DNA of 64,000 nt, taken from positions 158,168,676 through 158,232,675 of the forward strand of contig NC_072792.1 in assembly GCF_028583425.1 (NCBI RefSeq). Direction: 5' to 3'. The position numbers and the translations under genes are program-made. The notes below the pieces were generated by a model, which saw only the letters and a list, made by a program, of their open reading frames with translations, was not told where the DNA came from and ran no database searches. This document shows, piece by piece, positions 1 to 11,099 of this stretch; the first letter of the stretch is position 1; every line of letters begins with the position of its first letter. Source of the DNA: Eublepharis macularius. Lineage: Eukaryota; Chordata; Lepidosauria; Squamata; Eublepharidae.

Positions 1-1996
1 CTTAACTATTGTGGATCTATATAATCCAGCTGCATTAATAGGGTGATCCCCCAAATCTGGTGGAGTTAATCTTCTGAGAGAAAGGAGAAAAACATGATGT
101 TTCCATTTCTATGCTTGGGGGACATTTGCAGAGAAAAATCTGTCGAGGGGAAACCATGTATATCACTTTAACTTCTTTGGAGGACGGGGGGAATAAAAAA
201 TGTGATTGTTGGGGGTACCTCACACTTCCTCTGCTCACCAATTCTCTCCTGCAACTTTCTCTAGTCCATTTTTCCCAAGTCAGGCTTCAAGACTAAAAAT
301 AACCCTGACTGAGTAGAAATGGCTAGCAGGTAGCATCTGAATGGGAAAATGCATTTGCTGAGGTAACATGTAGTTTGCCCCAAGAGACTAACTAGATAGG
401 ATAATCTTCTTGGTCTTCTTTTAGTGGGGCTTCCCAGAATCTAGAAGTATGAAGGATGTGACATTTTACATGTGCATGCATGCACACACACTCACTCTAA
501 TAAAACTTGGTCCAATACATGTATTATTTTACTTTTTTAATCTAGTTTTTTAGTTTGTCCTATTCCTGAAGTGTTAAAGCAGAGATAGGAAACCTTTAGC
601 ATGCATGCCAAATGGCATGCAAGACTATTTTGCTTGGCACAGCAGCTCCCTTGCTCCACCCCGAAAGCATAGGTGTAATTGAGCAGGGATAGGCTCAGGA
701 GGGTCCCTCCCTGGAGAACAGCAGTTGTTTAAAATTAGAGTGTGGATTGTCGTTGTTCAGAGTGAATGTTTAGGTGTAAATTTTCTCACTGGTGCCTTTA
801 TGTTTCATTTGGGACCTACATGCGGCTTTTAGAACCAGAAATTATGCAAGTAGTATATTCATCCATTGCAATGACCTGCCTAAGTGCACTGAGAACAAAA
901 CCGCTGCTGTATCAGGCAAAGCAACTTTATTTTTGTATCTTATTCCAATGCACAAAAAATCTATATAAAACATCAAACAATCGATCTGCCTTTGTTGCAC
1001 TAGCAAATAAGCCATAGCAACACAACAATAATTCCTTTAAGATAAAATCAGAAAGTTTCCGTGCATTTTCACAGGAAAAAACCCCTATAGTAATCATTTA
1101 AAATAGCTCAGAATAAAACCAGATTGCAATCTAATGGCTAATGACCCAGAGCACAGCAATTATTTTGCAGGTCAACCATGCTTACATTAACAGCCACATC
1201 AACATCATCATCTTTATGACTGAGGCAACAAATCTTGCCATTCAGAAAGTAATAAATTTGTCACTATCTGTCCGTAATAATACTAATTTACCTTCCTTGG
1301 GAGTGAGAAATAATGGTCCTCAAAAACCTATTGGACACCTTTAGTTTGCTAATATATTAACATTTTCACAGGTGAAAGTTGTGGAAGTGGCAGTGCTCTT
1401 TGGGCCCAAAATGGTGCCTACTCCTGCCTTTCAGCAAGGAGCAGTGACTTTAGTCCAGTTCTAGTAATGACCAATTTATCACATGAAATACTTGATGAGC
1501 TCACATGAGGATGCATGTACCACCTACATCAAAACGTAGACAACCAGTTCAGTGGGATCCAGGTGAGCAGCATGAGGAGGTACACATGAAACAGGCTGCT
1601 TCTGTGAGTGGGTCTCCCTTGAATGAGCAAGAGTACCCCACTACCAGTATTGGATTTTAAAAATTGTTTTCATTAGCTATAATAGAAACATGATAAGCTT
1701 TGTAACGGTAAAACTATATGCAATTTTTACAAAAACAGAAAAATAGATTGTCATTGGTTGCCACATTTTCTCCTGTTGCTTTCTCCTCTTCCATCTACCT
1801 TGGTCCAGGCATCATGGAATAAATGGGAGTAAAGTGGGAAAGGGGAGGGAAGAAGCTACAGTTAACAATGTATCAAAGTGGAACACATTAAACATTCAAG
1901 GAAAGAGCCAGATCTCATTAAATATTTCAAACCTGTGTCTTTTCTAGATTATCCATTTTTTTGCCACTAAACTACCATGTCCATTATATATGTATC
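1..1996. other. No recognised feature; possible GJB6 5' flank or intron
   Basis: AT-rich noncoding DNA. I see no convincing coding exon, CpG island or repeat family here; reading frames are short and have no recognisable domain. Because GJB6 normally has spliced noncoding 5' exons, part of this stretch could be intron or promoter of GJB6, but nothing in the sequence shows it. Confidence 0.4.
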
Positions 1997-1997
1997 C

Positions 1998-2225
1998 TAG
2001 GGTTTCTGTTCTCCTAGTGGGGGTGGGGGATCCCACTCTCTACCCCTCACCACCACTCGCCTGGCTAGTGGGGGGAAAGACAGGGGAACCGGCCTCCCGG
2101 ATGCATTCCTGGAGTGGTGCAATGCTGCCAATTTGGGCCCCAACCATGCACAAAGAGGAAAAGTAAGGTGAGTGCTGGGTCTTCCCCTCCCACTGAAAGG
2201 ATAAGGGGACCTGGCAACCCTACCA
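1998..2225. repeat. GC-rich dispersed repeat ending in CTGGCAACCCT
   Basis: A GC-rich block begins at TAGGGTTTC and ends at GGGGACCTGGCAACCCTA, giving weak terminal inverted symmetry (AGGGTT / AACCCT). A shorter relative is at about 40640-40712, which shares the GGGGACCTG.TAACCCTA end. It is probably a nonautonomous DNA element; the family name is unknown to me. Confidence 0.5.
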
Positions 2226-2316
2226 TTAATCACTGGGCAAGTTCTGTTGCCGCCATCATCCAAGCATCCTGGTACCTATGCACTGATGACAAGGCCAGGT
2301 GATATTTAAGGTAACA

Positions 2317-2560
2317 GGATATTTATTTTTATTTTATCACATTTCTAGACCGCCCTCCTCATCAGACCGCCCTCCCCATAGCAGCTTTACAATGATTCCA
2401 GCACAGATTGAATCCTGACTACAAGTGGAGTGGTTAGCACAAGACCTTGGGGGTACTTAAGCCACAGATAGCAGGAAATGGGTCTTAAAATATTTCCCAG
2501 TATCAAGGAGGACAGTGAGTTAACTCTAACTTTTTATAGATCTTGGTAGAAGTAGTGTTC
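2317..2560 (-). repeat. L2-type LINE 3'-tail remnant
   Basis: The segment opens with a T/A-rich stretch followed by CTAGACCGCCCTCC, the reverse complement of the GGAGGGCGGTCTAG-type end that closes L2-like LINE tails elsewhere in this window. It is decayed and has no reading frame. Confidence 0.4.
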
Positions 2561-2867
2561 CACATACCCCAAACTTACATCCTGAATTTACTTGGAAGTG
2601 AATTCAGTTTATCTCAGTGAGACTTGCCTTCGTGTGAATATCTTTAGGACTGTAGCCTAAAGCTGGTCAAATTTGTCAGTGGAAATTTTCTATGAATATC
2701 TTTTGCACTCTCTCCTGCTGTTTCCCGTTGGTTGTTTATCTCCTCAGTTTCTTCTTCCATTTCTGAATCTTCAGCCTCTCCAGATCTGTGTGGTCCACTT
2801 CCTAAATGGCACAAGCAGACTCATTTTCACACTTCATACTGTGCTTCATATTGGTTGTGCAACTGAT

Positions 2868-3075
2868 TGGAAGGGACTGTGGCTCAGTGGTAGAGCATTT
2901 GTTTTGCATGCAAAAGGTCCCAAGATCAATTCCCAGCATCTCCAACTAACAGTTGATGTAAAAGATGTCTACCTGAGATGGATGGAGATCCACTGCCAGT
3001 CTAATTAGACAAGACTGACCTTGATGAACTGATGGTCTGATTCAGTATGAGGCAGCCTCATGTGTTCGTGTGCAG
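2868..3075 (+). repeat. tRNA-derived SINE (Sauria SINE type)
   Basis: The head carries a Pol III A-box-like stretch (GTGGCTCAGTGGTAGAGC, 2879-2896), then a degenerate B-box region near CAAGATCAATTCC. The 3' part (TGGTCTGATTCAGTATGAGG, then CAGCCTCATGTGTTC) matches the Bov-B LINE-like tail known from squamate Sauria SINEs. It is not a functional tRNA gene: the acceptor stem is not paired and the anticodon arm is broken. It is one of the best taxonomic clues in the window. Confidence 0.8.
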
Positions 3076-3138
3076 CTGTGTACGTTACCACTGAATTCAA
3101 TTTGTTCTTTATGGAACATGAAGCATTGATTTATATAT

Positions 3139-3480
3139 ATTTATTTATTAAAAATTAATATTCAGGCTTTCCCCATTGTTCAAGGCAGCATACAAACACA
3201 AATTTAAAATATTAAGTAAAACTCCCAAATTCCTCCTCTCCCCAAATGGCTGCAGCATCATTAAAAGCCTGGACAAAGAGAAATAGCCTTGCAGCGTCTC
3301 CTAAACACCACTAACAATGGTGCCCTTCTTATCTCCTCCAAGAGCCTGTTCCAAAGTGTGGGAACTATGATGGTAAAAGTACAGGCAGGCTACCAGCTTA
3401 TACTGAAGAGACCACTGTTTTAGTTTGCCATTCTAGCTAGTGCAGAACATAACCACTAGCTTCTTTCAAGAGGATGGGAG
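3139..3480 (-). repeat. Decayed L2-type LINE 3' region
   Basis: TTATTTATTAAAAATTAATA followed by a CCCCATTGTTCAAGGCAGCATACAA-like segment is the reverse complement of an L2-type 3' end (GC/T-rich motif, then TATAAAT and A/T tail). Downstream text such as CCAAAGTGTGGGAACTATG resembles the antisense of the LINE C-terminal coding region, but no frame survives. Confidence 0.45.
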
Positions 3481-3535
3481 AGGTAGACTTCTGGGAAGAC
3501 ATTTCACTTGTACATAAATGGCTACACAAGCTGTT

Positions 3536-3735
3536 GGGATTGCCGACCTCCGACTAGGGCTTGGAGATCTAGTATTACCATTTATCTCCAGACTACAGAG
3601 ATCACTTCCTGGAGAAAGTGGCTGCTTTGGAAGGTGGACAGTATGGCATTATACCTTGCTGAGGACACTCCCCTCTCCAAATCCTGCTGTCCCCAGGTTC
3701 CACCTTCAAATATCCAGGAATTTCTCAATCCATCC
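3536..3735 (+). repeat. Dispersed lizard repeat (GATTGCC...AGGAATTTC family)
   Basis: The copy has recognisable modules: GATTGCCGACCTCC at the start, TCTCCAGACTACAGAGATCA in the middle, then GGTGGACAGTATGGCATTATA and a final CCAGGAATTTCTCAA. The same modules recur at 34822-35016 and in two inverted copies at 40168-40530. Complete copies elsewhere end in TGGCAACCCT. Interpreted as a nonautonomous element present in many copies; class not certain. Confidence 0.6.
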
Positions 3736-3739
3736 CTAC

Positions 3740-6145
3740 TGGCCACCTTTAGTTTTATTAGCACAGTTCTCCAAATGGTTACGTGTTACATAATTGTTAT
3801 AAATCCTCCTTAATTTCCTATCCCTGAAATCAGTTGAGAGTTACTGAATACTATACAAGTCTTATTTGCAGGGCACACAACTAGACATTGAACCTAGAGC
3901 GTCGGCCACCATTTTAGTACCTAATAGATAAGAGTTTTAGAAGTCAGGAGGGCACACTCCTGACTGAACCTGCAGCGGGACCAGGCATTCTTGTTCCCCC
4001 CACACTTTCCAAGTGCTGAAAACGCCATCCCACTGCATGGCGCCAGTGTTTGGTCCATGTTTGCCGCAGTAAACATGTAAAATGGAAAAGCATGACTTCA
4101 GGGACATGTAGTGGGCACTGGGCACACAGTGGGTAGCCACAGTTTTGCTGAGGCATCCTGGCTTATCTTTACTGAGCAAGTGCAGATCAAACCTGGGTAT
4201 ACCTATAGGAACATGTAAAATGTGAATCAGCTCTAAACAGAACTCAGAACTGGGAATACTCTAGCTGCAAAGAACCTGGTCACTGTTCCAAGTAAGCAGT
4301 GTAACAAGTTTCTCAAATTTGTTTCAAGGGAATAATCCTGCTAAAGCTAGATTTACAGGAGATGTAAGGGGAGAGCACCTGTTCAAAAGCACTTCCAGAA
4401 ACAATACTGTATTATTTCCCAAAGTTTCAGTTTCATTGATCACTTAAGTAACTGCTGTTATCTAAGACTTTAACTCTGTCCAGCAGTTTCTGACTCTAAA
4501 CAGCAGTTCAGCATTATATTCTACCAACAGAGCAGAAAATATTTAGAGTGCTGTTTCAGTCAAAGGGTGTGACACACAGGTTTGCTTACAGGTGACTGAG
4601 TTAGTTTCCTGTCAAAACCTCATAACCTGTCTAAGGGTTATGAAAGGTTATGTTCATGACACATAAAAGGGGACAGATGAAACTGCACTCAGCATATTAT
4701 ACCATCTCAACTGTAAAAACACAACAAAAATGTGCTACACTATCTAATTAATTTGCGCATAAACTTACACATCTGGATTCTCTGACCTTGGACTCACAAG
4801 AAAACTTCCTGAAATCCAAGACTGAGTACCTTTCAGAAACATTACAAAGTCTACTTGTTCATGCTCGTCTGTAGGGTTCAGGGTTAAATTGGGCAAGGAT
4901 GAAGAATTTGATGAAATTTTATTCTTTTGCTGAATTTCTCTACTGTTGTTGCTCTGATAACCTGCTATCCTGTCTTTGGAATGGAAAGGGGCTTGCAAGA
5001 TTACTTTTATGATTTTCATTACAATATCCGTCATCAAACTTTTACTGAATAGGAGGCAGTTATTCATTGGTTTAGTATTCTCATAAAGTCTAAGCGCTCT
5101 TTAATACTCTGGTGGTAAAAACATCTAAAAGGCAAGCAAAGAAAACGCCAGTTTTCTCTAAGTTGAGTGTTTTGGGGGTAGAAGAGGACCTCCAAGAACA
5201 GGACTTGGGGAAGCATTTCAGGCTGCTTCTGGGAGGCGGGGCAGAAGAAGCTGCATTCCATAGGTATGCAATCATTGCACCCACAAAAATGCTGTAATGG
5301 ATTCAGTTCATGGGTTTGATATGTTTATGATTGATTCAGATCACCCTGAGCCAAGAGGAAAGGTAGAGTATAAATATTTTAATGAATAAATAAAAATAAA
5401 TGAGTTGAGCAAAATTGGAATTGGAATTTTGGGATTAAATCAGCAGGGATGAAAAATTAGACTGCACCATTCCATACTGTCCTTACATGGCATATAAAAG
5501 CTGCTCATTAAGATTCTTTAGTTGGAAAATGGATGCCTCAAATTTGATTGGCTCCAGCAAAGTTGTTGGTGTATCAAAGTGCTAAAATATCGTTTTCAAG
5601 AGATTCTAAATAATATTTTTGGTTAGCTTGCTAAAATAAAAATAAATGTCTTAAACTAAACACTTAGTTAAAGAACACATGTTAAAATGGACTGCCATGC
5701 AGCTTAAATTCTCAGTTCCTGAATATAGCTCACAAATTCTGTCAAGCTGCCTATCCTAAAAAAGAACAAAAACACACCCCCTGGCTTTGTCCTTCATCTT
5801 GTCACCATTGCCTTCCTGAAGTGCGATAAACAAAGTTATTGGCAATTAAAGAAATCTTTCCCAGGACTATGTTTGCTAGGTCAAACCAACTTATCTACAT
5901 TTTTTAAAGCCGTAGTATCTGAGCTACTAGATCAAAGCACACGTCCTTGCAAGACTCTGGCTCTTTGGAAATCAATCAAGATAGAATTTGCTAATCCATG
6001 TTTTCTGTTTGGTTCTGATTTAAAGTATTGCAAGAAGACCTTATGACACATTTGTTTTTTTTCTAGAAAACTAACCTGAAGATTATGATTTAATACAGTA
6101 TAATATTAAAGATGCTGTGTGTAAGCTAGGTGACAAAGATATGAG
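3740..6145. other. Unique noncoding DNA, no gene found
   Basis: Mostly single-copy-looking AT-rich sequence. A TATA-like CATAAAAGG lies at 4662-4670, and an A-rich LINE-tail remnant (TATAAATATTTTAATGAATAAATAAA type) lies at about 5370-5400. There is no CpG island and no convincing exon. It could contain regulatory DNA or the intron of GJB6, which cannot be tested from sequence alone. Confidence 0.4.
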
Positions 6146-6149
6146 GTGA

Positions 6150-7590
6150 GATGAAAAAGTCAGCCTTTCCACCAAGAACACTTGGCAGATTCCTACATTA
6201 GGCTGAGCATTATGAATGCTGTGAATCATGCCATCTTATTGAGATGTTTGGAAGTAGGAGGAGAGATTAAAGGATGTGCTTTGGAATGGCTTAAATCATT
6301 GCTTAAAGTCAGGACGCAGGGAGTTTGTGATTAGAGACCATTTGACATCAGTGTAGGATTTGTCTTGCAGGCTTTCACAGTGATCAGTCTCATCCCCCAT
6401 GCTATTCTATCTCTGTGTAAAGCCCTTGGGGGAAACCATTCATGGGTTTGAAGCAGGCTGTCATTGATATGCTGGGATGTCACCCAGCAATGTATAGCTT
6501 TGTTTGAATTGTCTGGTAATGCTGTGGAGACCCTGAAAAAATGCTCTTTGCTGTGGTTAAATAGCTAAGAGTGAAAACTGCATCCTGACACAACAAAGGT
6601 AATGTTAGCTGGGAAGGCCAATGTGTCTTGAAGGACATTGTGCTTCCCGCTTTTGAGGGAGTGCAGCTGACATTTGCTGTCTCAGTTAAGAGCCTAGGGG
6701 TTACACTGGACCCAGCATTATTATTGGAGAAGGAAGTTAAGGGAGCTGCAAAAAAGGGCATTCTTCAAGTTTCGCCTGGAACATGGCCCCTTTTTTTTGT
6801 CTTGTCTGATGTGGCCATGTGGATCCATACTATGGCTAGACTACTGCAGTTCACTCTACGTGTATTTGCCCTTAAAGGTACTTTGGAAACTCCAATTGGT
6901 ATAGAATGCCACGGCCCAACGACTTTTGGGTACTAAGCAGAATCTACATATTTTTTCCTTTCCACAAACAGTTCATTGGTTACCAATCAGTTGCCATGTT
7001 CAGTTCAAGGTTCCGGTTATGTGGCCTTGGAACCTGTGGAACCACCTCTCCTGCCTGGGTCCACTGAGACAACTTCACTCATTTGAGCAAAATTTTATGA
7101 AGGTGTCACCCTGCAAATGCATAAGGTTCGGAACTGCCCACTCACATGCATCCTTTGTGTGGTGGGTGACTCCCATCTTGTGGACCAACCTGCATGAGGT
7201 GGTCAGGAAGGATCCTGCGCTTCTGTCATTCCGCAGAATGTGCAACGCAGAAGTTCTGGAGGGCATTTTTATAATGCAGTGGAACAATGCAGGAAGTTGC
7301 TTTATAAAGGATAGGTTTGTGATCTATCACAATGTTTTTTTATGTATCACCTTCCTTTTACTGGATTGTGTTCTGCCTGAGTTACCCATTTCCTTTATTA
7401 TATGTCATGCTTTAAACAGTCTTCCCCCCCTTTTTTGTTTGCATTGTAATCCAGTTCTGTAATCCTAACCTTACTGCACTGTTAATTGGAGTTGTCTATT
7501 GTCTGGTTGTTTAATATTGTGTAATCCATCTTGAGTTTCAGCAAGAAAGGCAGGCTATAAAAGAAGTAAATAAAATTAAATAAATATAAA
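6150..7590 (+). mobile_element. L2-clade LINE remnant (3' half of reverse transcriptase region)
   Basis: Broken frames still read like the C-terminal half of an L2/CR1-type reverse transcriptase: an FYLCVKPL-like piece near 6410, VKSLGVTLDPALL at about 6685-6730, then LHWLP-like remnants near 6970. The 3' end has CATCTTGAGTTTCAGCAAG, GGCAGGCTATAAAAGAAGTA and an A-rich tail (7520-7590). There are many stops and frameshifts, so the copy is long dead. Confidence 0.7.
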
Positions 7591-7884
7591 ATCCCATACA
7601 TCAAAAACACAAACAATTACTAATAATTCATTATTATTTACATAATTCCATCAGGTACATTTGTACAGAGAGATACAAGCTATTTTAATTGCCAATGTGA
7701 TTTTAAAATCTCTAGCAAATTTCTTACTACCCCAAATTGGATTAATGAAGTATAAGCCACCTTAAGTGGGCTGTTGTTAAAGGACCAGAAGTGTGCCACA
7801 ATTAACTAGCTACTGCTGATTATTTTTAAAAGTTGAGTTAAAAATGTTTATTTTTAAATGTTGAGACTTCAAATTTATCATAAT

Positions 7885-8932
7885 TATCAATGCTAATGGG
7901 GTCTGAACTTGCTATGGCTGAGAGAGAAAAAGACCTTAGAGTCATAGAAGATAGCTCAATGAAAATGTCAAACCATTGTGCCACAGCAGTGAAAAAGGCA
8001 AACTCTGCTGTGGATTATTAGGAAAGGGACTGAAAATAAAACAGCCAATATTGCAATGCCCCTGTCCAGGGCTTTTTTTCAGCGGGAACGCGGGGGAACG
8101 GAGTTCCGGCACTTCTTGAAAATGGTCACATGGCTGGTGGCCCCGCCCCCCGATCTCCAGACAGAGGGGAGTTTAGATTGCCACCGGCCATGTGACCGTT
8201 TTCGCCAAGGGCGATTTAAACTTTTAAAAACTCCCCAGCTGACCCAAAGTGACATCATTGTGTGGTCCTGAGTTCCACCACCTCTTTTCCCAGAAAAAAA
8301 GCCCTTCCCCTGTCTAGCTGTGTGGTGAGGCCTCATTTGGAATACTGTGTTTAGTTCTGGTCACTGTCTCAAAAAGAAAAAATACAGAAGGCAACCAAGA
8401 TGATTAACGGGCTGGAGCACTTTTCCTGTGAGGAGAGACTGAAGAGACTGGGACTTTTCAGTTTTGACAAGGGCAACATGATAGGAGTTAATAAAATTAT
8501 GCATGGGATTAGAGAGAGTGGACAGAGAGGACTTTTTCTCCCGCTCCCTAATTACTAGAAGTCAGGGGTATCCAATGAAGTTGATAGATAGTAGATTCAG
8601 GATGGACAAAAGGAAATACTACTTTACTCAATGTGTGATTAAAATATGGAATTCACTGCCACAGGCAAAGACAGCTTTAAAGGGGATTGGCCAGATTCAT
8701 AGAGGATAGGTCTATCAGTAGTTGCTAACCATAGTGACTAAAGGTAACCTCCGCATTCAGAGACAGTAAACCTCTAAATACCAGTGCCTGGAGACAACCT
8801 CAGAGGAAGACCTGAACCCCTGGCCCTTCAGGGTAACTGGTTGGCCACTGCGTGAGACGGAATGCTGGACAAGATGGGCCCCTGGTCTGATCCAGCAGGG
8901 CTCTTCTTATGTTCCTGTGCTTCAGCTCATAA
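7885..8932 (+). mobile_element. CR1/L3-type LINE 3' fragment, interrupted by a MITE
   Basis: The text on both sides of 8067-8306 is continuous LINE sequence. It includes the typical GGAATACTGTGTTTAGTTCTGG (8339-8360) and GAGGAGAGACTGAAGAGACT blocks and a 3' end reading GACAAGATGGGCCCCTGGTC ... CTTCTTATGTTC. A related fragment lies at 11100-11640. No open frame of useful length remains. Confidence 0.7.
8067..8306 (+). mobile_element. hAT-like MITE, copy 1 (240 bp)
   Basis: It starts with CAGGGCTTTTTTTC and ends with GAAAAAAAGCCCT. It is flanked by the exact 8-bp direct repeat CCCCTGTC (8059-8066 and 8307-8314), the target duplication size of hAT transposases. The inside keeps GGTGGCCCCGCCCCC and GATCTCCAGACAGAGGGGAG, shared with four other copies. 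It has no coding capacity and is inserted in a CR1/L3 LINE, so it is younger than that LINE. Confidence 0.9.
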
Positions 8933-9015
8933 AGATTACAGTACTAATGCTGAAGCTTCTTATTACTAATGTATTTTGCTTTACAAAATGTCTCTACTCA
9001 ATCTAATCTTTTCAC

Positions 9016-9058
9016 ATAAATTTTTTGTCTTAATAGGTCAAAGGATTCAAACGATACA
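9016..9058 (+). promoter_or_regulatory. GJB6: GJB6 splice acceptor and 22-nt 5'UTR of the coding exon
   Basis: A T-rich tract (TTTTTTGTCTTAATAG) ends in AG at 9035-9036, so the coding exon starts at 9037, 22 nt before the ATG. The 16 bases TTAATAGGTCAAAGGA are identical to those at the GJB2 acceptor (41251-41266). In human GJB2 the last base of exon 1 is c.-23, so exon 2 starts at c.-22, the same spacing. The start context has A at -3 and G at +4. The upstream noncoding exon was not found. Confidence 0.85.
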
Positions 9059-9850
9059 ATGGACTGGGGATCACTTCAGGCCATTTTAGGTGGTGTAAAC
9101 AAGCATTCCACCAGTATTGGGAAGATATGGCTGACTGTCCTATTCATCTTCCGTATAATGATCCTTGTGGTTGCTGCAGAGGAAGTCTGGGGTGATGAGC
9201 AAGATGATTTTGTCTGCAACACTCTGCAGCCAGGATGTAAAAATGTCTGCTATGATCACTTTTTCCCTGTTTCTCACATCAGACTCTGGGCCCTTCAGCT
9301 GATTTTTGTCTCCACTCCTGCTCTCTTAGTGGCAATGCATGTTGCATACAGAAGACATGAAAAGAAAAAGCAGTTCAGAAGGGGAGAACAAAACTGTGAA
9401 TATAAGGACATAGAAGAAATAAAGAGACAAAGATTTCATATTGAGGGGCCTCTGTGGTGGACATACACTACTAGCATCTTGTTCAGGCTGATCTTTGAAG
9501 CTTCCTTCATGTATGCGTTTTACCACATGTATCCTGGGTACCACATGCCTCGCCTGCTCAAATGTGATGCTTGGCCTTGTCCCAATGTTGTGGACTGTTT
9601 CGTTTCCCGACCCACTGAAAAGACTGTCTTCACCATTTTCATGATTGCCGTGTCTGCCATTTGTATTACTTTAAACGTAGCTGAGTTCTGTTATTTAGTG
9701 GCAAAGTTTTGTGTCAGAAGGTCTAGAAGGGCAGGAACCCCCAGGCATCACCCCAATCATGAGAACAAAGAAGAAAGTAAACAGAATGAAATGAACGAGC
9801 TCATCTCTGATAGCTGCCAGAATACAGTCACAGGATTTCCCAGCAGCTAA
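9059..9850 (+). CDS. GJB6: Gap junction beta-6 protein (connexin 30)
   Basis: Encodes a 263-residue beta connexin; human GJB6 is 261. Six subunits form a hemichannel, and two hemichannels dock as a gap junction carrying ions, IP3 and other small molecules between epidermal or cochlear supporting cells (family knowledge). Seen here: N-terminal MDWG; four membrane segments at about 21-40, 76-97, 131-152 and 188-208; first-loop cysteines C53, C60, C64 (C-X6-C-X3-C); second-loop cysteines C169, C174, C180 (C-X4-C-X5-C); and the SRPTEK motif at 183-188. The tail HPNH...[13 protein letters not shown] followed by TGFPSS is diagnostic for GJB6 rather than GJB2. The frame is intact and uninterrupted, as usual for connexins. 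Odd points: R125 and K104 replace the human K125 and R104 (see findings), and C252 is an extra tail cysteine. GJB2 lies about 31 kb downstream in the same orientation. Confidence 0.97.
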   Translation: MDWGSLQAILGGVNKHSTSIGKIWLTVLFIFRIMILVVAAEEVWGDEQDDFVCNTLQPGCKNVCYDHFFPVSHIRLWALQLIFVSTPALLVAMHVAYRRHEKKKQFRRGEQNCEYKDIEEIKRQRFHIEGPLWWTYTTSILFRLIFEASFMYAFYHMYPGYHMPRLLKCDAWPCPNVVDCFVSRPTEKTVFTIFMIAVSAICITLNVAEFCYLVAKFCVRRSRRAGTPRHHPNHENKEESKQNEMNELISDSCQNTVTGFPSS

Positions 9851-10690
9851 GATAACCACACAAGCCTAACACGTACAATATGGAAAAAATAAATGGCCGT
9901 GTTCATAGGCTGCCCTTGAAAGTGATTAAACTTAACTATGCAATAATTTAAATGGAACAAACATGAGCATTACGTCATGTTTGGATTAGGCACATGGGCT
10001 GTATTTTTAAAAGGTCAAGGCCAACATAAAAATATAACAAGTATTATGGATTAAAGAAATATGTGATCTTATGCATATCTTTATAAAATCAACTCTTATT
10101 TGTTAGAAGTTGATACTTGTTAGCACCTTCATACTGAGGTAGATCCTAAAGCTAATGGGAAGGGAATTGGCTGTCTTCCAGAATAAATACTATTAGTATT
10201 ACAAGACAGTTTACCACAGCGGTAGCAGTTTTTACCTGTGAACTTGCATATAATTAAAGTATTTTTTATAAAGTCTGAGATTCCATGTTTCTTCATGTTA
10301 ACATGTATGAATGAGTAGTGTCTTTTTTATTAATATTTCTAAAAAACAAACATGAATGGTAATGTCTTCCTTTTAATAGTGTTGGAGGTGAATAATTTTA
10401 AGTGTATATTTACATGCTGTAAATAAAATACTCTGTTCTACATACTGCCAGTTAAAATCATATGTATTAAAATCCATTAATGATATATTCATTTTTAATG
10501 AGATACACACTGGTTTCATGTACTGTAGAAAATCTCAATGTATTTTTTGAGTTTTTAGATTGCCATTTTCAATCTACAATGGTAGAAAAATGGTTGGGAA
10601 GCTGGTTGAAAATAATGTGAAGAAATTTGTCTCAACCAGTATGAACAAAATTCTAGAGCACTGTCTTTCAAATAAAAGAAAAATATTTTT
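9851..10690 (+). other. GJB6: Probable GJB6 3'UTR with several poly(A) signals
   Basis: The AT-rich sequence after the TAA stop has AATAAA at 9888-9893, 10422-10427 and 10671-10676, plus one near 10180. No repeat interrupts it. The 10422 signal, followed by a T-rich stretch, or the 10671 signal are the best candidates for the main end; a 3'UTR of roughly 0.6-0.8 kb is plausible. Which is used cannot be decided without transcripts. Confidence 0.6.
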
Positions 10691-11095
10691 AAATGCTTTG
10701 AGTTTAATATATTATTTAAAGCAATAGAATACATTTTAGCTGTAATCATGAGAGCAAAGCATAGAAAAAATCATAAAACTAAAATTTAGGCTAGGTATAA
10801 GGTAGGTCAGATGTCTGTGCTTCTATGACCTTTAATCTCCTTTAGTTACAGTCTTGTGCAATAGAGCATCCTTGGAACTGAAACCAGTATGAAGCAAGGT
10901 TCTCTTTGGCTTCAACTCATACTGGATGGAGCCAGCCACAGCAGCATGAACGTAAGAAAGTCCCACTGACACAGCACTGCAGACTGTGATAAAACAAGAA
11001 GAAAAATTCAAGGAATCATGCAAGTTGACAAGTTAAGGAAACAGGCAATATATATCATGTCCCTCATCTTTCAGTTAGCTGAAAAAATAAACCTC
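10691..11095. other. No recognised feature
   Basis: AT-rich unique sequence downstream of GJB6. No ORF, repeat or conserved motif recognised. Confidence 0.4.
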
Positions 11096-11099
11096 ATAG

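Noticed and set aside
2868..2960. Possible tRNA gene
   Set aside because: A- and B-box-like motifs are present but the cloverleaf cannot be closed, and a SINE body and LINE-like tail follow.
6926..7462. 178-residue plus-strand frame
   Set aside because: It lies in the 3' part of a decayed L2 LINE and shows only degenerate LINE blocks.
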